Assembly (NCBI GenBank): GCA_963978545.1
Contig: OZ021722.1
Coordinates: forward strand, 110,393,442 to 110,457,441
DNA: 64,000 nt
Origin: Linyphia triangularis
Taxonomy: Eukaryota > Arthropoda > Arachnida > Araneae > Linyphiidae
Reading direction: 5' to 3'
Positions within the stretch are counted from its first letter, which is position 1, and every line of letters begins with the position of its first letter. The notes below the pieces were generated by a model. The model saw only the letters and a program-made list of their open reading frames with translations, ran no database searches and was not told the DNA's origin. Positions 11,355-20,938 of the stretch are shown in pieces. The position numbers and the translations under genes are program-made.

Positions 11355-11804
11355 ATTGCGGTGGAATCTGCGGAGGCCTAATTTACCCCCTTTCCGTCAT
11401 CCATTCGGGATGAAACTTGGCAGATAGATTCGATGTCGATGACAATGCGTTCTATCAAATTTTATGGCTGTAACTATCACTAAAATTTCGCTTTTACAGA
11501 ACACTAATCAACCAACTTGCGGTCAACGAATCTCATACAAAAAGGCATTGAACCAACCATTGTTGAAACTCTTTCTTGTGGCCAAAACTTTTTTAATAAA
11601 TAAATATTAAAATTGATTTAATCAGAATAAATAAATGATATTTGGATGTAAGTGCATAAGTTCACGTTCATTTTAATAAATAAATTTTAAAACGTTGTTT
11701 GCCGCGCATTAGGCTGATAGAAATATTTTTTACATCGACGCTGTGTTAATGAATATAAAAATTGGCAATACATATAAAGGATTTTTTAAAAACTGTTTTA
11801 TGGG
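11355..11804 (-). repeat. Dispersed repeat, copy 2 (inverted partner of 5775-6245)
   Basis: In reverse complement it matches 5775-6245, from the CCTCCGCAGATTCCACCG end to TAACCCATAAAACAG. The match runs directly up to the Harbinger-type MITE at 11808. Confidence 0.68.
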
Positions 11805-11807
11805 TTA

Positions 11808-11985
11808 AGCTTGGCGTCCACTATCACTAAGCAGATCAGAGCGGAGTGGATTAGAGCCAATTACAAAGCTGTCAACGTTCATTGTTGCTCGAGGCTCGTG
11901 CTATAGTAGACATTGGCAGCCGTGTAATTGGCTCTAATCCACTCCACTCTGAACTGCTCTGCTCAGCGATAGTGGACGCCAAGCT
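11808..11985 (+). mobile_element. PIF/Harbinger-type MITE
   Basis: This 178-bp element has terminal inverted repeats AGCTTGGCGTCCACTATC / GATAGTGGACGCCAAGCT that extend, with mismatches, to about 60 bp (GAGTGGATTAGAGCCAATTA). It is flanked by TTA on each side (11805-11807 and 11986-11988). A 3-bp TTA duplication is the signature of PIF/Harbinger insertions. Confidence 0.85.
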
Positions 11986-12066
11986 TTATTATGGAATAGA
12001 GAGCAAAGAAGGGGTTGATAGACCGCAGCTCTTCTCATGGTTATTTGCGCCTCTTCAAGTTTTAAT

Positions 12067-12218
12067 GGTGCCAGTTCACTCTCGCCAAGACAAGACGAAC
12101 GAGTGTAAGTGGGAGAGATGTACTTGGTGCGCTTCTATTACTGGTACCAGTTCACTCTCGCCAAGACAAGACGAGCGGGTGTAAGTGGGAGAGTGTACTT
12201 GGTGCGCTCGCCTTCTTC
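12067..12218 (+). repeat. 76-bp tandem duplication
   Basis: Two adjacent copies of CCAGTTCACTCTCGCCAAGA ... GTAAGTGGGAGAG ... TACTTGGTGCGCT start at 12071 and 12147. They differ at only a few positions, so the duplication is fairly recent. Confidence 0.85.
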
Positions 12219-12237
12219 CGCCCTGACTTCTCGACAC

Positions 12238-12352
12238 GCCAAAACTAACTTCATTGGGCTAGCTTCCTGAAATCCCCGCACTTTGGACTGAATTGACAGT
12301 TCCATAGGCTTCCAGATATCACCTGCACTTTGGGTTAGGTTAAACGCCACAA
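12238..12352 (-). repeat. LTR-like fragment related to 58444-58565
   Basis: In reverse complement it reads GTTTAACCTAACCCAAAGTG ... GGAAGCTAGCCC, matching the start of the putative solo LTR at 58444. No coding sequence adjoins it. Confidence 0.55.
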
Positions 12353-12559
12353 ACCAGTTATAAATTTACTGCGTAATTTTAAACTCGATAAATATCCTAC
12401 GAGGGTACAAACTTAACATGCGTCCGCAACGCCCCTTGGCATCTTTACAAGTCGAAATAAGGAACAATCGCAATAGGAGTGCAGCCATCATCCGTCATTA
12501 TCTTAGTTGCATCGAGCATTTGTTGACTTTCGTTGTTCACTGAATTATGTAATATTTAA

Positions 12560-12870
12560 CGCCAACTTGGCTGAATTTTCATAGATCTCGGTGCCATGAA
12601 AAACAAATTGACTTTTCAATTGAAATTTAAAGAGCAGTGGGTTACCAGACAAAAAAGATATTCATTATTTGGCAAGTTACGATATATTCGGCAATCGGAA
12701 TTATTTCAACTCATTCAAAGTCGATTTAATAGTTTAGGCCATTTTTACCCCGGCAGACCAGTGGATTCATGTGATCTACTAACATTTCTCCACATACTAT
12801 AAAAAAATTCGGAATGATGCTTACTAGGATGTCTAAACTTACTGTTGCCTCCCAGTCCATACCTGATGGT
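12560..12870 (+). repeat. Foldback family, single-arm copy
   Basis: It carries the right-arm signature of the foldback family: GCCAACTTGGCTGA, TTTAGGCCATTTTTACC, GGCAGACCAGTGGATTC, TTGCCTCCCAGTC. It is homologous to 15240-15560 and 17205-17520. Confidence 0.72.
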
Positions 12871-13116
12871 CGCCATTGCTCGGCCTATGGTAAATGAAAA
12901 ATTTTCCTGAGTAAGGAGATGGAACCAATCGCTATGTTCGCAGCTAAATGAAATGTGCATTTTGATTGGCTATTTGGATGTGAAAATTCGAATTTGTTTT
13001 TAAAAGTGGACTGTGGTTAGTCATAGGTATGCGACATGTGTTGCCATTCGATGGACTCAAAATAGCGTCTTGCATATACCCATAAAAACCTTCTTGGAAA
13101 CTTCTTTGTGGTTAGG

Positions 13117-13491
13117 TTGGTTGATTTGTAAGCTCAACGACCTATTTTTATACACAATGATAGCTAATCAGGCCGGGACCTACAGCCGACCAAACGGTAT
13201 AGTGGTTAGCATGCTAGCTTCTAGACCGCGAGGTTGCGGGTTCGAGTCCCGTGTTAGGCATGGGTGTTTGTAAATGTATGTTGGCTTGTCTAATGACGAA
13301 TGTTTCGACGCATTATAGCCCTCGTGTTGCTGACGGTGCCAGATAATCTGAAAACAACCAACCAGCCTGGACCTACAGCTTAACGTGGATTCCTCTAACC
13401 ACAACGAACATCCATGCCTAATCTGCGATTCTAACCCTTCATCTTTGGCATGCCAGGCCAGAGCGCTAACCCCACAGCCATTAGATGTGCC
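13117..13491 (-). repeat. tRNA-derived SINE, family 2, copy 1 (split by a family 1 SINE)
   Basis: On the minus strand it has a tRNA-like head (GGCTGTGGGGTTAGCGCTCT, then a B-box-like GGTTAGAATC). It shares CTCAACGACCTA, GGACCTACAGCTTAA and CATCCATGC with 42361-42545. It is flanked by the 13-bp duplication CTTTGTGGTTAGG (13104-13116 and 13492-13504). A family 1 SINE sits inside at 13186-13364. Confidence 0.82.
13186..13364 (+). repeat. tRNA-derived SINE, family 1, copy 3
   Basis: This is a nearly intact family 1 copy inserted into the family 2 SINE. Its target duplication is GCC(G/T)GGACCTACAG, just before 13186 and from 13365. This dates family 1 activity after family 2 here. Confidence 0.92.
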
Positions 13492-13902
13492 CTTTGTGGT
13501 TAGGATAACCTGATAATGGCGTAACTGTAATGAAAAATCTTAAGGGAACGTTGTTGTTGCTTCTAATCTCCAACTCAGGCTGACGGAGTCAGACCAGGTC
13601 AATGAATACGTTGACATACGATAAGTCTATGACGAGAAGGGGAGAAGAATATATTTCCTCCCAAAGGGGACCCAAACAGTCTAGAATGTGTTCAGCTGTT
13701 AAGTGAACATAAATTAGTTCATTTAATTGTATTCATATTGTTCGCAATTGTTTAGAATTCAATAGTTTCTTACTTTATTTTTATAAATTCTTCGTAAAAC
13801 TTTTAGGAGTATAACTAGGAGCAACAAAATCAAGTTTTTATAAAACGATAAAGAGAATTGTTCAAAACAATTCTTGGCAAATATTTGTTCATAATTCTTT
13901 GG

Positions 13903-14081
13903 GACCGACCAAACGGTATAGTGGTTAGCGTGCTAGCTTCTAGACCGCGAGGTTGCGGGTTCCGAGTCCCGTGTTAGGCATGGGTGTTTGTAAATGTATG
14001 TTGGCTTGTCTAATGACGAATGTTTCGGCGCATTATAGTCCTCGTGTTGCTGACGGAGCCAGATAATCTGAAAACAACCAA
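13903..14081 (+). repeat. tRNA-derived SINE, family 1, copy 4
   Basis: A family 1 copy flanked by the direct repeat TCATAATTCTTTGG (about 13888-13901 and from 14082). The B-box carries one extra C (GGTTCCGAGTCCC), which probably weakens it as a promoter. Confidence 0.92.
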
Positions 14082-14394
14082 TCATAATTCTTTGGTAAGA
14101 AAACTATGATATAGATCGTCTGATTTTGACGTCACTCAAAGGTTAAACAAATTCCCCCCCCCCCCCAAAAAAAAAAATTAAACAAATCTGGAATTCACCC
14201 TCGAACAATCAATCGATCTTTAGTGTTCCAAAGAATATGTATCCCAAATTTAATACGGAGTGCGTGGCTAAAAATGCTTTTGTAAACCAAGTTCTCAAAC
14301 ATAACTATATTTTTATAGCTGACTATGTATACAAAAGCCCTCACTCACTGACTTAGCACCAAATCTCATACTTTCCTTACAACCACAATTCTCT

Positions 14395-14790
14395 AAAATT
14401 TAATAAAACAAATGTCAATAAGGACAAACACAGAAAGAGTAATGCTTTTGTGATCATGAATAACTATTTTAAGGGGTCGAAACGTTCCAAACTTGGAATA
14501 TCCCAATGCAGTCACAACTCTGAAATTTGGTACAAATGTCAACAAAGACAAACATAGAAAAAGTAATCTATTCAAATCGATCTCGAATAACCAACTGTAA
14601 GGGATGAAAAAACGGTTAAACGTTGAAGACATGGTTCATCATATTGTCCAACTTCCAATTGTAATCACAACTCCAAAATTTGGAACAAACATCGACGTCG
14701 ACAGACAAAGAAGAAGTATGCTTTTTCGATCTCGATTTACCAACTTTAAGAGGTTGAAAAGGGATTAAATGTTCCAAACGAAGGAAAAAT
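14395..14790 (+). repeat. Diverged tandem units of about 120-130 bp
   Basis: Three degenerate copies share AATGTCAA.AA.GACAAACA, AGAAAAAGTAAT, a GATC-TCGAATAACCAACT..AAGGG segment and CACAACTC.AAATTTGG. A fourth related unit lies at about 21015-21160. Function is unknown. Confidence 0.6.
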
Positions 14791-14884
14791 CATCTGGTGG
14801 CAAACATTTGAATCTAGAAGACAGGCCTACTAGACCTCATTGAATGCGCCGTTGGATAGATCCTTCCGCGTAAAAGATATAGTT

Positions 14885-15560
14885 CCTAGTCCGAGAGGCG
14901 ACTGCAATTTTTGGACCCCATCGAACATCATTCTGAATTTTTTATAGAAACTGGAGAAAAGTGTGTAGATTACGAATCCAGTGGTCTGCCGTGGCAAAAA
15001 TGGCCGAAACTGGTCAAAAATCGACTTGGAATGAGTTGAATTAAAATCCGATTGTTAAATATGTCATAACTGGACAAAAAGAGAACAAACTTTTTCGTCT
15101 GGCAACCCCACTGCATTTTGATTTTCAATGAGAAAAAGTGCAAACGATTTCTGATCTCTGGCTACGAAAACTTGTATCTTTTAAAAGTAAGCCAAATTGG
15201 AGACATATCAGTTAAGTTATCAGTGACGTAAAGTTTATTGCCAACTTGGCTCACTTTTATTAGATGCAAGTAAAGCGTCGCCAGATATCCAAATCGTCTG
15301 CAACCTTCTTAATTGAAAATTAAAGAGTGAGGGCTACCAAATAAATAAAAAAAAATGCTTATTATTTGGAAAGTTACGGCACATTTGGCAATTGGATTTA
15401 GTTCAACTTATTAAAAGTCGATTTTTGACCAGTTTCGGCCATTTTTGCCACGGCAGACGAGTGGATTCGTAATCTACTCACTTTTCTCCAATTTCAATAA
15501 AAAATTCAGAATGATGTTCGATGGGGTTCAAAAATTGCAGTCGCCTCTCAGTCTATGTGG
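14885..15560 (+). mobile_element. Foldback element with arms of about 250-270 bp
   Basis: The left arm (about 14888-15140) and right arm (about 15290-15560) are reverse complements. Examples are GTGGTCTGCCGTGGCAAAAA / TTTTTGCCACGGCAGACGAG and CGAACATCATTCTGAATTTT / AAAATTCAGAATGATGTTCG, written in the order seen. The loop of about 150 bp contains GCCAACTTGGCTCA. No frame is seen. Single-arm relatives lie at 12560 and 17205. Confidence 0.8.
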
Positions 15561-15817
15561 GAAAACCACAACTTTTTTTGTAATATTGATAACATGCGCA
15601 CAAAGTTTTCTATTAAAACTTAAATATAAGTTGATAGAGACAAGAAAATAAGTGTTCTTAAGATTAAATTTTAATACTTTACTTTTCTAACCAACTATAA
15701 GAGTTGTACGAATCGGCCCACATCGTTCCAATCAGGAAGCAATTAAACCGGTTCATTCATCGTTGTAGCGTATTCAAAGAGTTCAACCAAGTTTGTCTCA
15801 ACGTATTTGCATCATCG

Positions 15818-16722
15818 ATATTGATAAACAACTGGATAGACTGTTCCATTGTCAATGCAAACAGAAAAACGCGCCGGGGATTGCGAAGCTGGTGGGATGA
15901 TTAACCAATCACAGTTCATTTTTATAGTTGGATGGGAATGCGAAATACCTTGTAAAGTGTTAGAGTATATAATTTTTTTGGACATTATTACTAATTAAGG
16001 TCTAGTACTGACATTTCTGCTGTGTACAATCCAAAATTTTATTTTCAATCCTTGGCAATCCGTATTTCTTATCCCACCAATTGCATCTGGCAACGGCTTC
16101 ATTGTCATGGATGTTTACCAGTTGGCCAGACCATTTGAACAGCGCTTCACTGGGGGCTCCCGATAACCTAGGCGGTAGAGTATCGAGCTCGTAACCGGAG
16201 GGTTGCGGGTTCTGTCCTCGGTTCGCCAAATATCGGTGTGTACCTAATGGGGGCTATTGCACATTAAATCTGTCGTGGCCTCAATGTCCTCTCGTTGGTG
16301 TGGTGGGGTCGGAGAGAGGGGTTTACGCAAGAAGATTTCGATCTCGTATTCTTCTAGATGCTCAAAATTACGAGACGTATTTGGCTGTGTTAAGCACTTT
16401 ATAAGTGGCAGAAATAGACAGTCGGTGGTTTCAAAACAAAAATAAACAGCGCTTCACTCCCTTGCCTTAGTGGAAGAGGGACTCGCCATTGGTTCCTATG
16501 AGAGGAAAGACGCATGCCTTAGAGCTGCGACGTTGTATTAGTCTACTGGCTTGAGAAATGTTTAGGCACAGGCCTAACATTTTGTAAAGATCGAAGGAAT
16601 TGTAAATAAACGTTGTTTGTTATAGCAACGTGTTTTAATTGGAGATTAAGACACAAAGTCAAAATCATTCACATCATTTTCCCAGCGTTAAGCAGTCTAT
16701 TCAGTTTATCTATATCGATGAT
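15818..16722 (+). mobile_element. Inverted-repeat MITE enlarged by insertions
   Basis: The ends read CGATATTGATAAACAACTGG and CAGTTTATCTATATCGATGA in inverted orientation. The sequence inside each end matches the compact 59150-59478 copy in reverse complement. A family 3 SINE (16152-16444) and an unassigned segment (about 16459-16660) enlarge this copy. Confidence 0.72.
16152..16444 (+). repeat. tRNA-derived SINE, family 3
   Basis: The head reads CCTAGGCGGTAGAGTATCGA (A-box) and GGTTGCGGGTTCTGTCC (degenerate B-box). The element is flanked by a duplication AACAGCGCTTCACT (16138-16151 and 16445-16458). It is about 293 bp. I find one copy in this window. Confidence 0.82.
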
Positions 16723-16800
16723 TCGCATAGACCAAAGTGTATTTTTATAATAAACATTCTGTAGGAATTTACTTTTCTCATTTCACCCATCTCACACAGA

Positions 16801-17105
16801 ACGAAACATGGACGGACGACGAAGTCTTGCCAGCATCATTCTCCAACACCATCCTTCTCCATCTCGGGGGCGACGAGAGTGACGTTACGTCGTCTTCAGA
16901 CGAGACAGTAGAAGACGGCGATTTCCTTCCGCGGGACCCTTCAGACGAGTTGGTAGGGGACGAAGGGGTCCGACTGAGAGTAGAGATGGAATTTCTGGAA
17001 AGGATGTTGATATTCTTCCGCGATGCCGTCGTCTTGGAAATGAACGATTTCTACGAGCAGCAGCATGGAGGAGGGGACCACCTTCATGATCAAGATCTGG
17101 AGTGA
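16801..17105 (+). CDS. Putative terminal coding exon, acidic, unknown gene
   Basis: After a pyrimidine-rich tract ending CTCACACAG, a frame reads NETWTDDEVLPASF, then an acidic GDESDVTSSSDETVEDGDF and LRVEMEFLERMLIFFRDAV. It ends HDQDLE and a TGA stop. AATAAA follows 6 bp after the stop (17111). Base composition is much more GC-rich than the flanks. This looks like a 3'-terminal exon with its poly(A) signal. The segment just before it (16741-16800) resembles 21194-21262, so part may be repeat-derived. No domain is recognised. Confidence 0.4.
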
Positions 17106-17204
17106 TTGCAATAAAAGACAGAATACCTTGTGTGCTGTGAATCTTTCAAACATGGAACACAACTACTTGGCGATATATACTAGGACATCAGTTAACGTAA
17201 TATG

Positions 17205-17520
17205 TATCGCCAACTTGGCTCAATTTTAATAGATGCAGACGTCTGACACCAGAGGTCTAAAATCACCTTTCCTTATTGAAAATTAAAGATAGTGGTGTGT
17301 TACCAAATAAAATACTTATTAGTTGACATGTAATGACATATTTATCAATCGGATTTAGCTATATTCACAGTTAATTTTTAAGCAGTTTCGGCCATTTTTG
17401 CCCTGGCAGACCAGTATATTCATAATATACTGATTTTCCCTACATTTCAATAAAAAAAAATTTCAGAACGATGTTCGATTTAGTACCTAAACTTGTAGTT
17501 GCCTCTCGGACTGCAGTGAA
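17205..17520 (+). repeat. Foldback family, single-arm copy
   Basis: It contains GCCAACTTGGCTCAATTTTA, CAGTTTCGGCCATTTTTGCC, GGCAGACCAGTATATTC and TTGCCTCTCGGA, matching the right arm of 14885-15560. Confidence 0.72.
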
Positions 17521-17544
17521 ATATAAACAAAATTGAACCACTGA

Positions 17545-17840
17545 AACTATTACTTTCAATTACCCACATGTATACATAAAGTAATGAAAGTATAGTAGAT
17601 TCAGTCAAAAAAAAAAATTTGCATTTTTTCACGTTTTGGAACATCCTGATTTCAAAAAAGTTGTCTAGAAAAAATGTCTGTCTGTTTGTACGTGGTCAAA
17701 GATTACTAAAAATCGGCTCTAACGATTTTTATTAAAATAGCTGTGGTAATGCCTCTTTTAAGGTGTTCCCCATCTCCGAAATTTTCGTAAAAATGCTTCA
17801 ATGGAGTAAAAAGTTCAAAAATTAATGCTTTCAACACAAA
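17545..17840 (+). repeat. Interspersed repeat related to 37405-38215
   Basis: Shared pieces are TAATGAAAGTATAG, GTTTTGGAACATCCTGATTT, AAAATGTCTGTCTGT and TCTAACGATTTTTAT. Other copies are at 22660-23020 and 37405-38215. Family not assigned. Confidence 0.65.
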
Positions 17841-18072
17841 GTTCTCTTTGCTTGAACATAGCTGATCAACGATCGTTTTCTACTCTCCTCCGTTTCACTT
17901 ACAAAAATGAATAACATAAGAAGTATCGAAAAGTATATCGCCAAAAGCATCATTCAAAGGGGTTTTTTTGGGGGTTTTTCAAAGACGTGTATAAGAATTA
18001 TCGCAATAAAATATCACCAAACTGGCCATGTTTTCTAAGCAAATGAATTTAGCATACCCATTTTCACCTGCG

Positions 18073-20218
18073 TGGGGTAAAATGGGTTTAGTAAACATAT
18101 ATCTATAAAATGTTTTATCACAAACATATTTACAAGGGTGGGAAGTGCTAAAGCCCAGTTTGGAGCAATTTTGGAGCAGCAAAATTTAACGTTTGGAGCA
18201 GATTCGCAAAAAAATTGGAGCAGCAAAATTTAACTTTTGGTGCAGAATAAGAGAAAATGTAGCAGCAAAATTCGAAGATTAATAGCAGAAATATAATAAA
18301 TTGTAGCTGATTTAACAACAATTACAAGAATTAAAATTTAAACTTGTATAATTTTATTTTTCTACATAAATCACGTATTATTAAATTTAAAATTATAAGA
18401 TATACATACAATTACAACATAAATATAATTTGTAAATTAGCAAAATTAGAAGGCCAAAACTACTTATATTGAAAATTTCAGAGTTCTAGATCTATTAGAA
18501 GTCGCTTTGTAAAAATATTAATTAAAAAACAAATTAAAATTTTAAAATTCTGTGTTTCAGAAGTCTAATTAGAAGTCCAAACATATTTAGGTTGAAAATT
18601 TCAGAGGTGTACCTCTATTTGAAGTCACTTTGTATAAAAAAAATATAATTAAAAAATAATAATAACGTTTTGACATTCTGTTTGTCAAATGTACAATTTG
18701 AAGGTCAAAACTACTAATGTTGAAAATTTCAGAGCCGTACCTCTATTTGAAGTCGGTTTATATATATAAAAAAAAATTAACTAAAAAATTAATTAAAAAA
18801 TAATTAAAATTAACATTTTGTTTACCACAAATGTACAATTTGAAGATCAAAAATATTTATGTTGAAAATTTCTGAGCTGTAGCCTTACTGGAAGTATAGT
18901 TTACTAATTTTTTTTTTTATTAAAAAAAAACTAATTAAATGTTAACATTCTGTTTTTAAAAAGTCTAACAAAAAAAAGGTCAAAACTACTTACGTTGAAA
19001 GTTTCAGAACTGTACCTTTATTTGAAGTCGGTTAATAAAAAAAAATAAAAAGAACCAATTGAAATTTTAACATTCCGTTTGTCAAAGGTACAATCAGAAG
19101 GCCAAAACTACTTGGGTAAAAAATTGTTAATAAAGTTTTATACCTATTTTAAGTAGCTTTCTATAAATCCACTGACTCTGTTAAAAATTTGTATAAAAAT
19201 AGCAATACAGCAAAATTAAAATAAGATGTTTCTAAATTTTTTGTGAATGTTCCAAAATTTTGTGAATTTTTTTATTTGCCAAATCGGGTCAAATTCAGCG
19301 CCAAAATGGCAACTTTACCCTACATGCCGTTCTATAAACTCATAATTAATTATTTTTTTTCCAAATCGGAAACTTTCCGGGATTTTGATTACATTTCTGC
19401 GATACTTAATTCCAAAAGTAAAACGGCCGTTTAAAAGTTAACACATCCCATCCAAAACACATTACGCGTGTCGGAGCGAAAATATTCTTTTTAAATGCTT
19501 AGTAAAAACATTTGATAGTTATACACCTTTAACTTTTTACCAATTCCTTTCTTCTTTATATTTAGAGCAAAAGAGGGTGTGGTAAAAAACTTAATACTTA
19601 AGCGAAACACACTTAATCAAGGTACGTACGAAATGGCCACCCGTGCTAACTAGTAATTGGAAATATTGAGGCTGACCCCTAAATATTATCTAGCAATAAC
19701 ACACGTGATATCAGCTATCAGCACTCGGCTATTTGAATTTGTCCCGATGCAAGGCGCGTTTGAACATGAATGCGCATGCGTGAATGTCGATTTCAGTGGG
19801 ATAATCCACACATTTCATTCTGTTAGCGGGGAAAATCGAATGTTTTGCAAATTCGTGCGAAAACGGCCTTTGAGGTTGCCGTAATTTCGTCTCCACATAG
19901 ATTTGGCGTGCGCAAGCTGGTTTGGCGCTTTAGCGTGCACGTTTAAAGGAAGATTTAAAGCGAAATTGGCGCAGAATTGCACTTAAATGTGGTTTTGTAG
20001 CAGGTTGGAGCAGGATACCACTTTTGGAGTGCTGGCGCAATTGGCGCAGAATTCCCACCCCTGTATTTATGCAACAAAATAATAAAAAATTATGTATTCT
20101 TATTGCAAAGATGTGCAATGTACAGAAAAACCAAAATAAAAATTCATTTGTTAAACATTTATATGAAAATTTTAACTGAATATTAAAAAAAAGTGATTTT
20201 TATACCCATTTTACTCCA
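18073..20218 (+). mobile_element. Palindrome-ended MITE split by a 1.9 kb insertion
   Basis: The outer ends are TGGGGTAAAATGGGTTTA (18073) and TATACCCATTTTACTCCA (20218), in inverted orientation. Removing 18133-20063 and one target duplication leaves about 200 bp. The right half is also found at 57745-57892 (TTATGTATTCTTATT ... ACCCATTTTACCCCA). Confidence 0.72.
18133..20063 (+). mobile_element. 1.93 kb element with CAAGGGTGGGAA termini and 6-bp duplication
   Basis: The termini are CAAGGGTGGGAA and TTCCCACCCCTG. They are flanked by TATTTA on each side (18127-18132 and 20064-20069). Sub-terminal regions are packed with GGAGCAGC and TGGCGCAG words; these may be transposase-binding repeats. No long frame survives. 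A diverged internal relative is at about 34940-35800. The TIR style resembles hAT elements, but the duplication is 6 bp, not 8. Confidence 0.78.
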
Positions 20219-20732
20219 TCCTACCCTGATCAGTTTTGGCTTTTAACTTTATCCTGTTGAATGGCAGGGAAATATAATCTTACTCTATAAAAAGTCTTAA
20301 AATAAGTTCAGTAGCTAAAAAAAAAAAATCCTAATTTCAACCACAAAAATATATGAACATATAATCTTATCAGCTGTGCTGTAAATAGAACAAAATTATC
20401 ATGCCTTTAACAAAACCGTAACTTTTTAATGATTTAAAATTAAGGTCTGGTTTTTCAGTTAGGCAGATCAGTTATGTTTTTTAATTGATGAATCACAGAA
20501 AAATGTAATTAACCCTAAAAATCTATAGCTGCTAGAAACTGTTCAATGAGGGTTAAAAAAAGTTTAAAATTCAGAATTTTACTTATTTTCTCAAATTCAA
20601 AGTGGGATCATCTGAAAGGTGTAAAAAACTATTTAACCATGTAAAAAGCACAAACTAAAATAAGAACTTGCATGTAAAATTAAGAGACACTTAGAAACAA
20701 CAATGAAAGTATGAAATAAAAATGTGATGTCA

Positions 20733-20759
20733 TTTAATAACATTCAAAGTGTTTTAATA
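20733..20759 (-). terminator. Candidate PARN poly(A) signals (ATTAAA x2)
   Basis: Two ATTAAA hexamers read on the minus strand at 20759-20754 and 20738-20733, about 82 and 103 bases past the PARN stop codon. No canonical AATAAA is seen nearby. The positions suit cleavage signals, but no transcript evidence is available. Confidence 0.4.
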
Positions 20760-20840
20760 TAAAAGTTCTATACATAATTTTTTCATAGCAATATCCGGTT
20801 TGGATATTCGGAACTTAATCTTTCTTAGATGAGGTGATGA

Positions 20841-20938
20841 TTACCAGTTGTTATCTTCTTCAAAAACACCAGCGGTCGATGACACTTCACCGGACTCTGG
20901 CTCTTCGACGGGCTTTAATTTCTTTGCGGGTGGAACCT
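20841..20938 (-). CDS. PARN: PARN exon 19: C-terminal exon and stop
   Basis: Reads (E)VPPAKKLKPVEEPESGEV then SSTAGVFEEDNNW and a TAA stop. The basic PAKKLKP stretch is a plausible nuclear localisation signal. The ending F-E-x-x-x-x-W resembles the vertebrate terminus FEVPDTW. The acceptor is GTCTAG. Confidence 0.9.
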
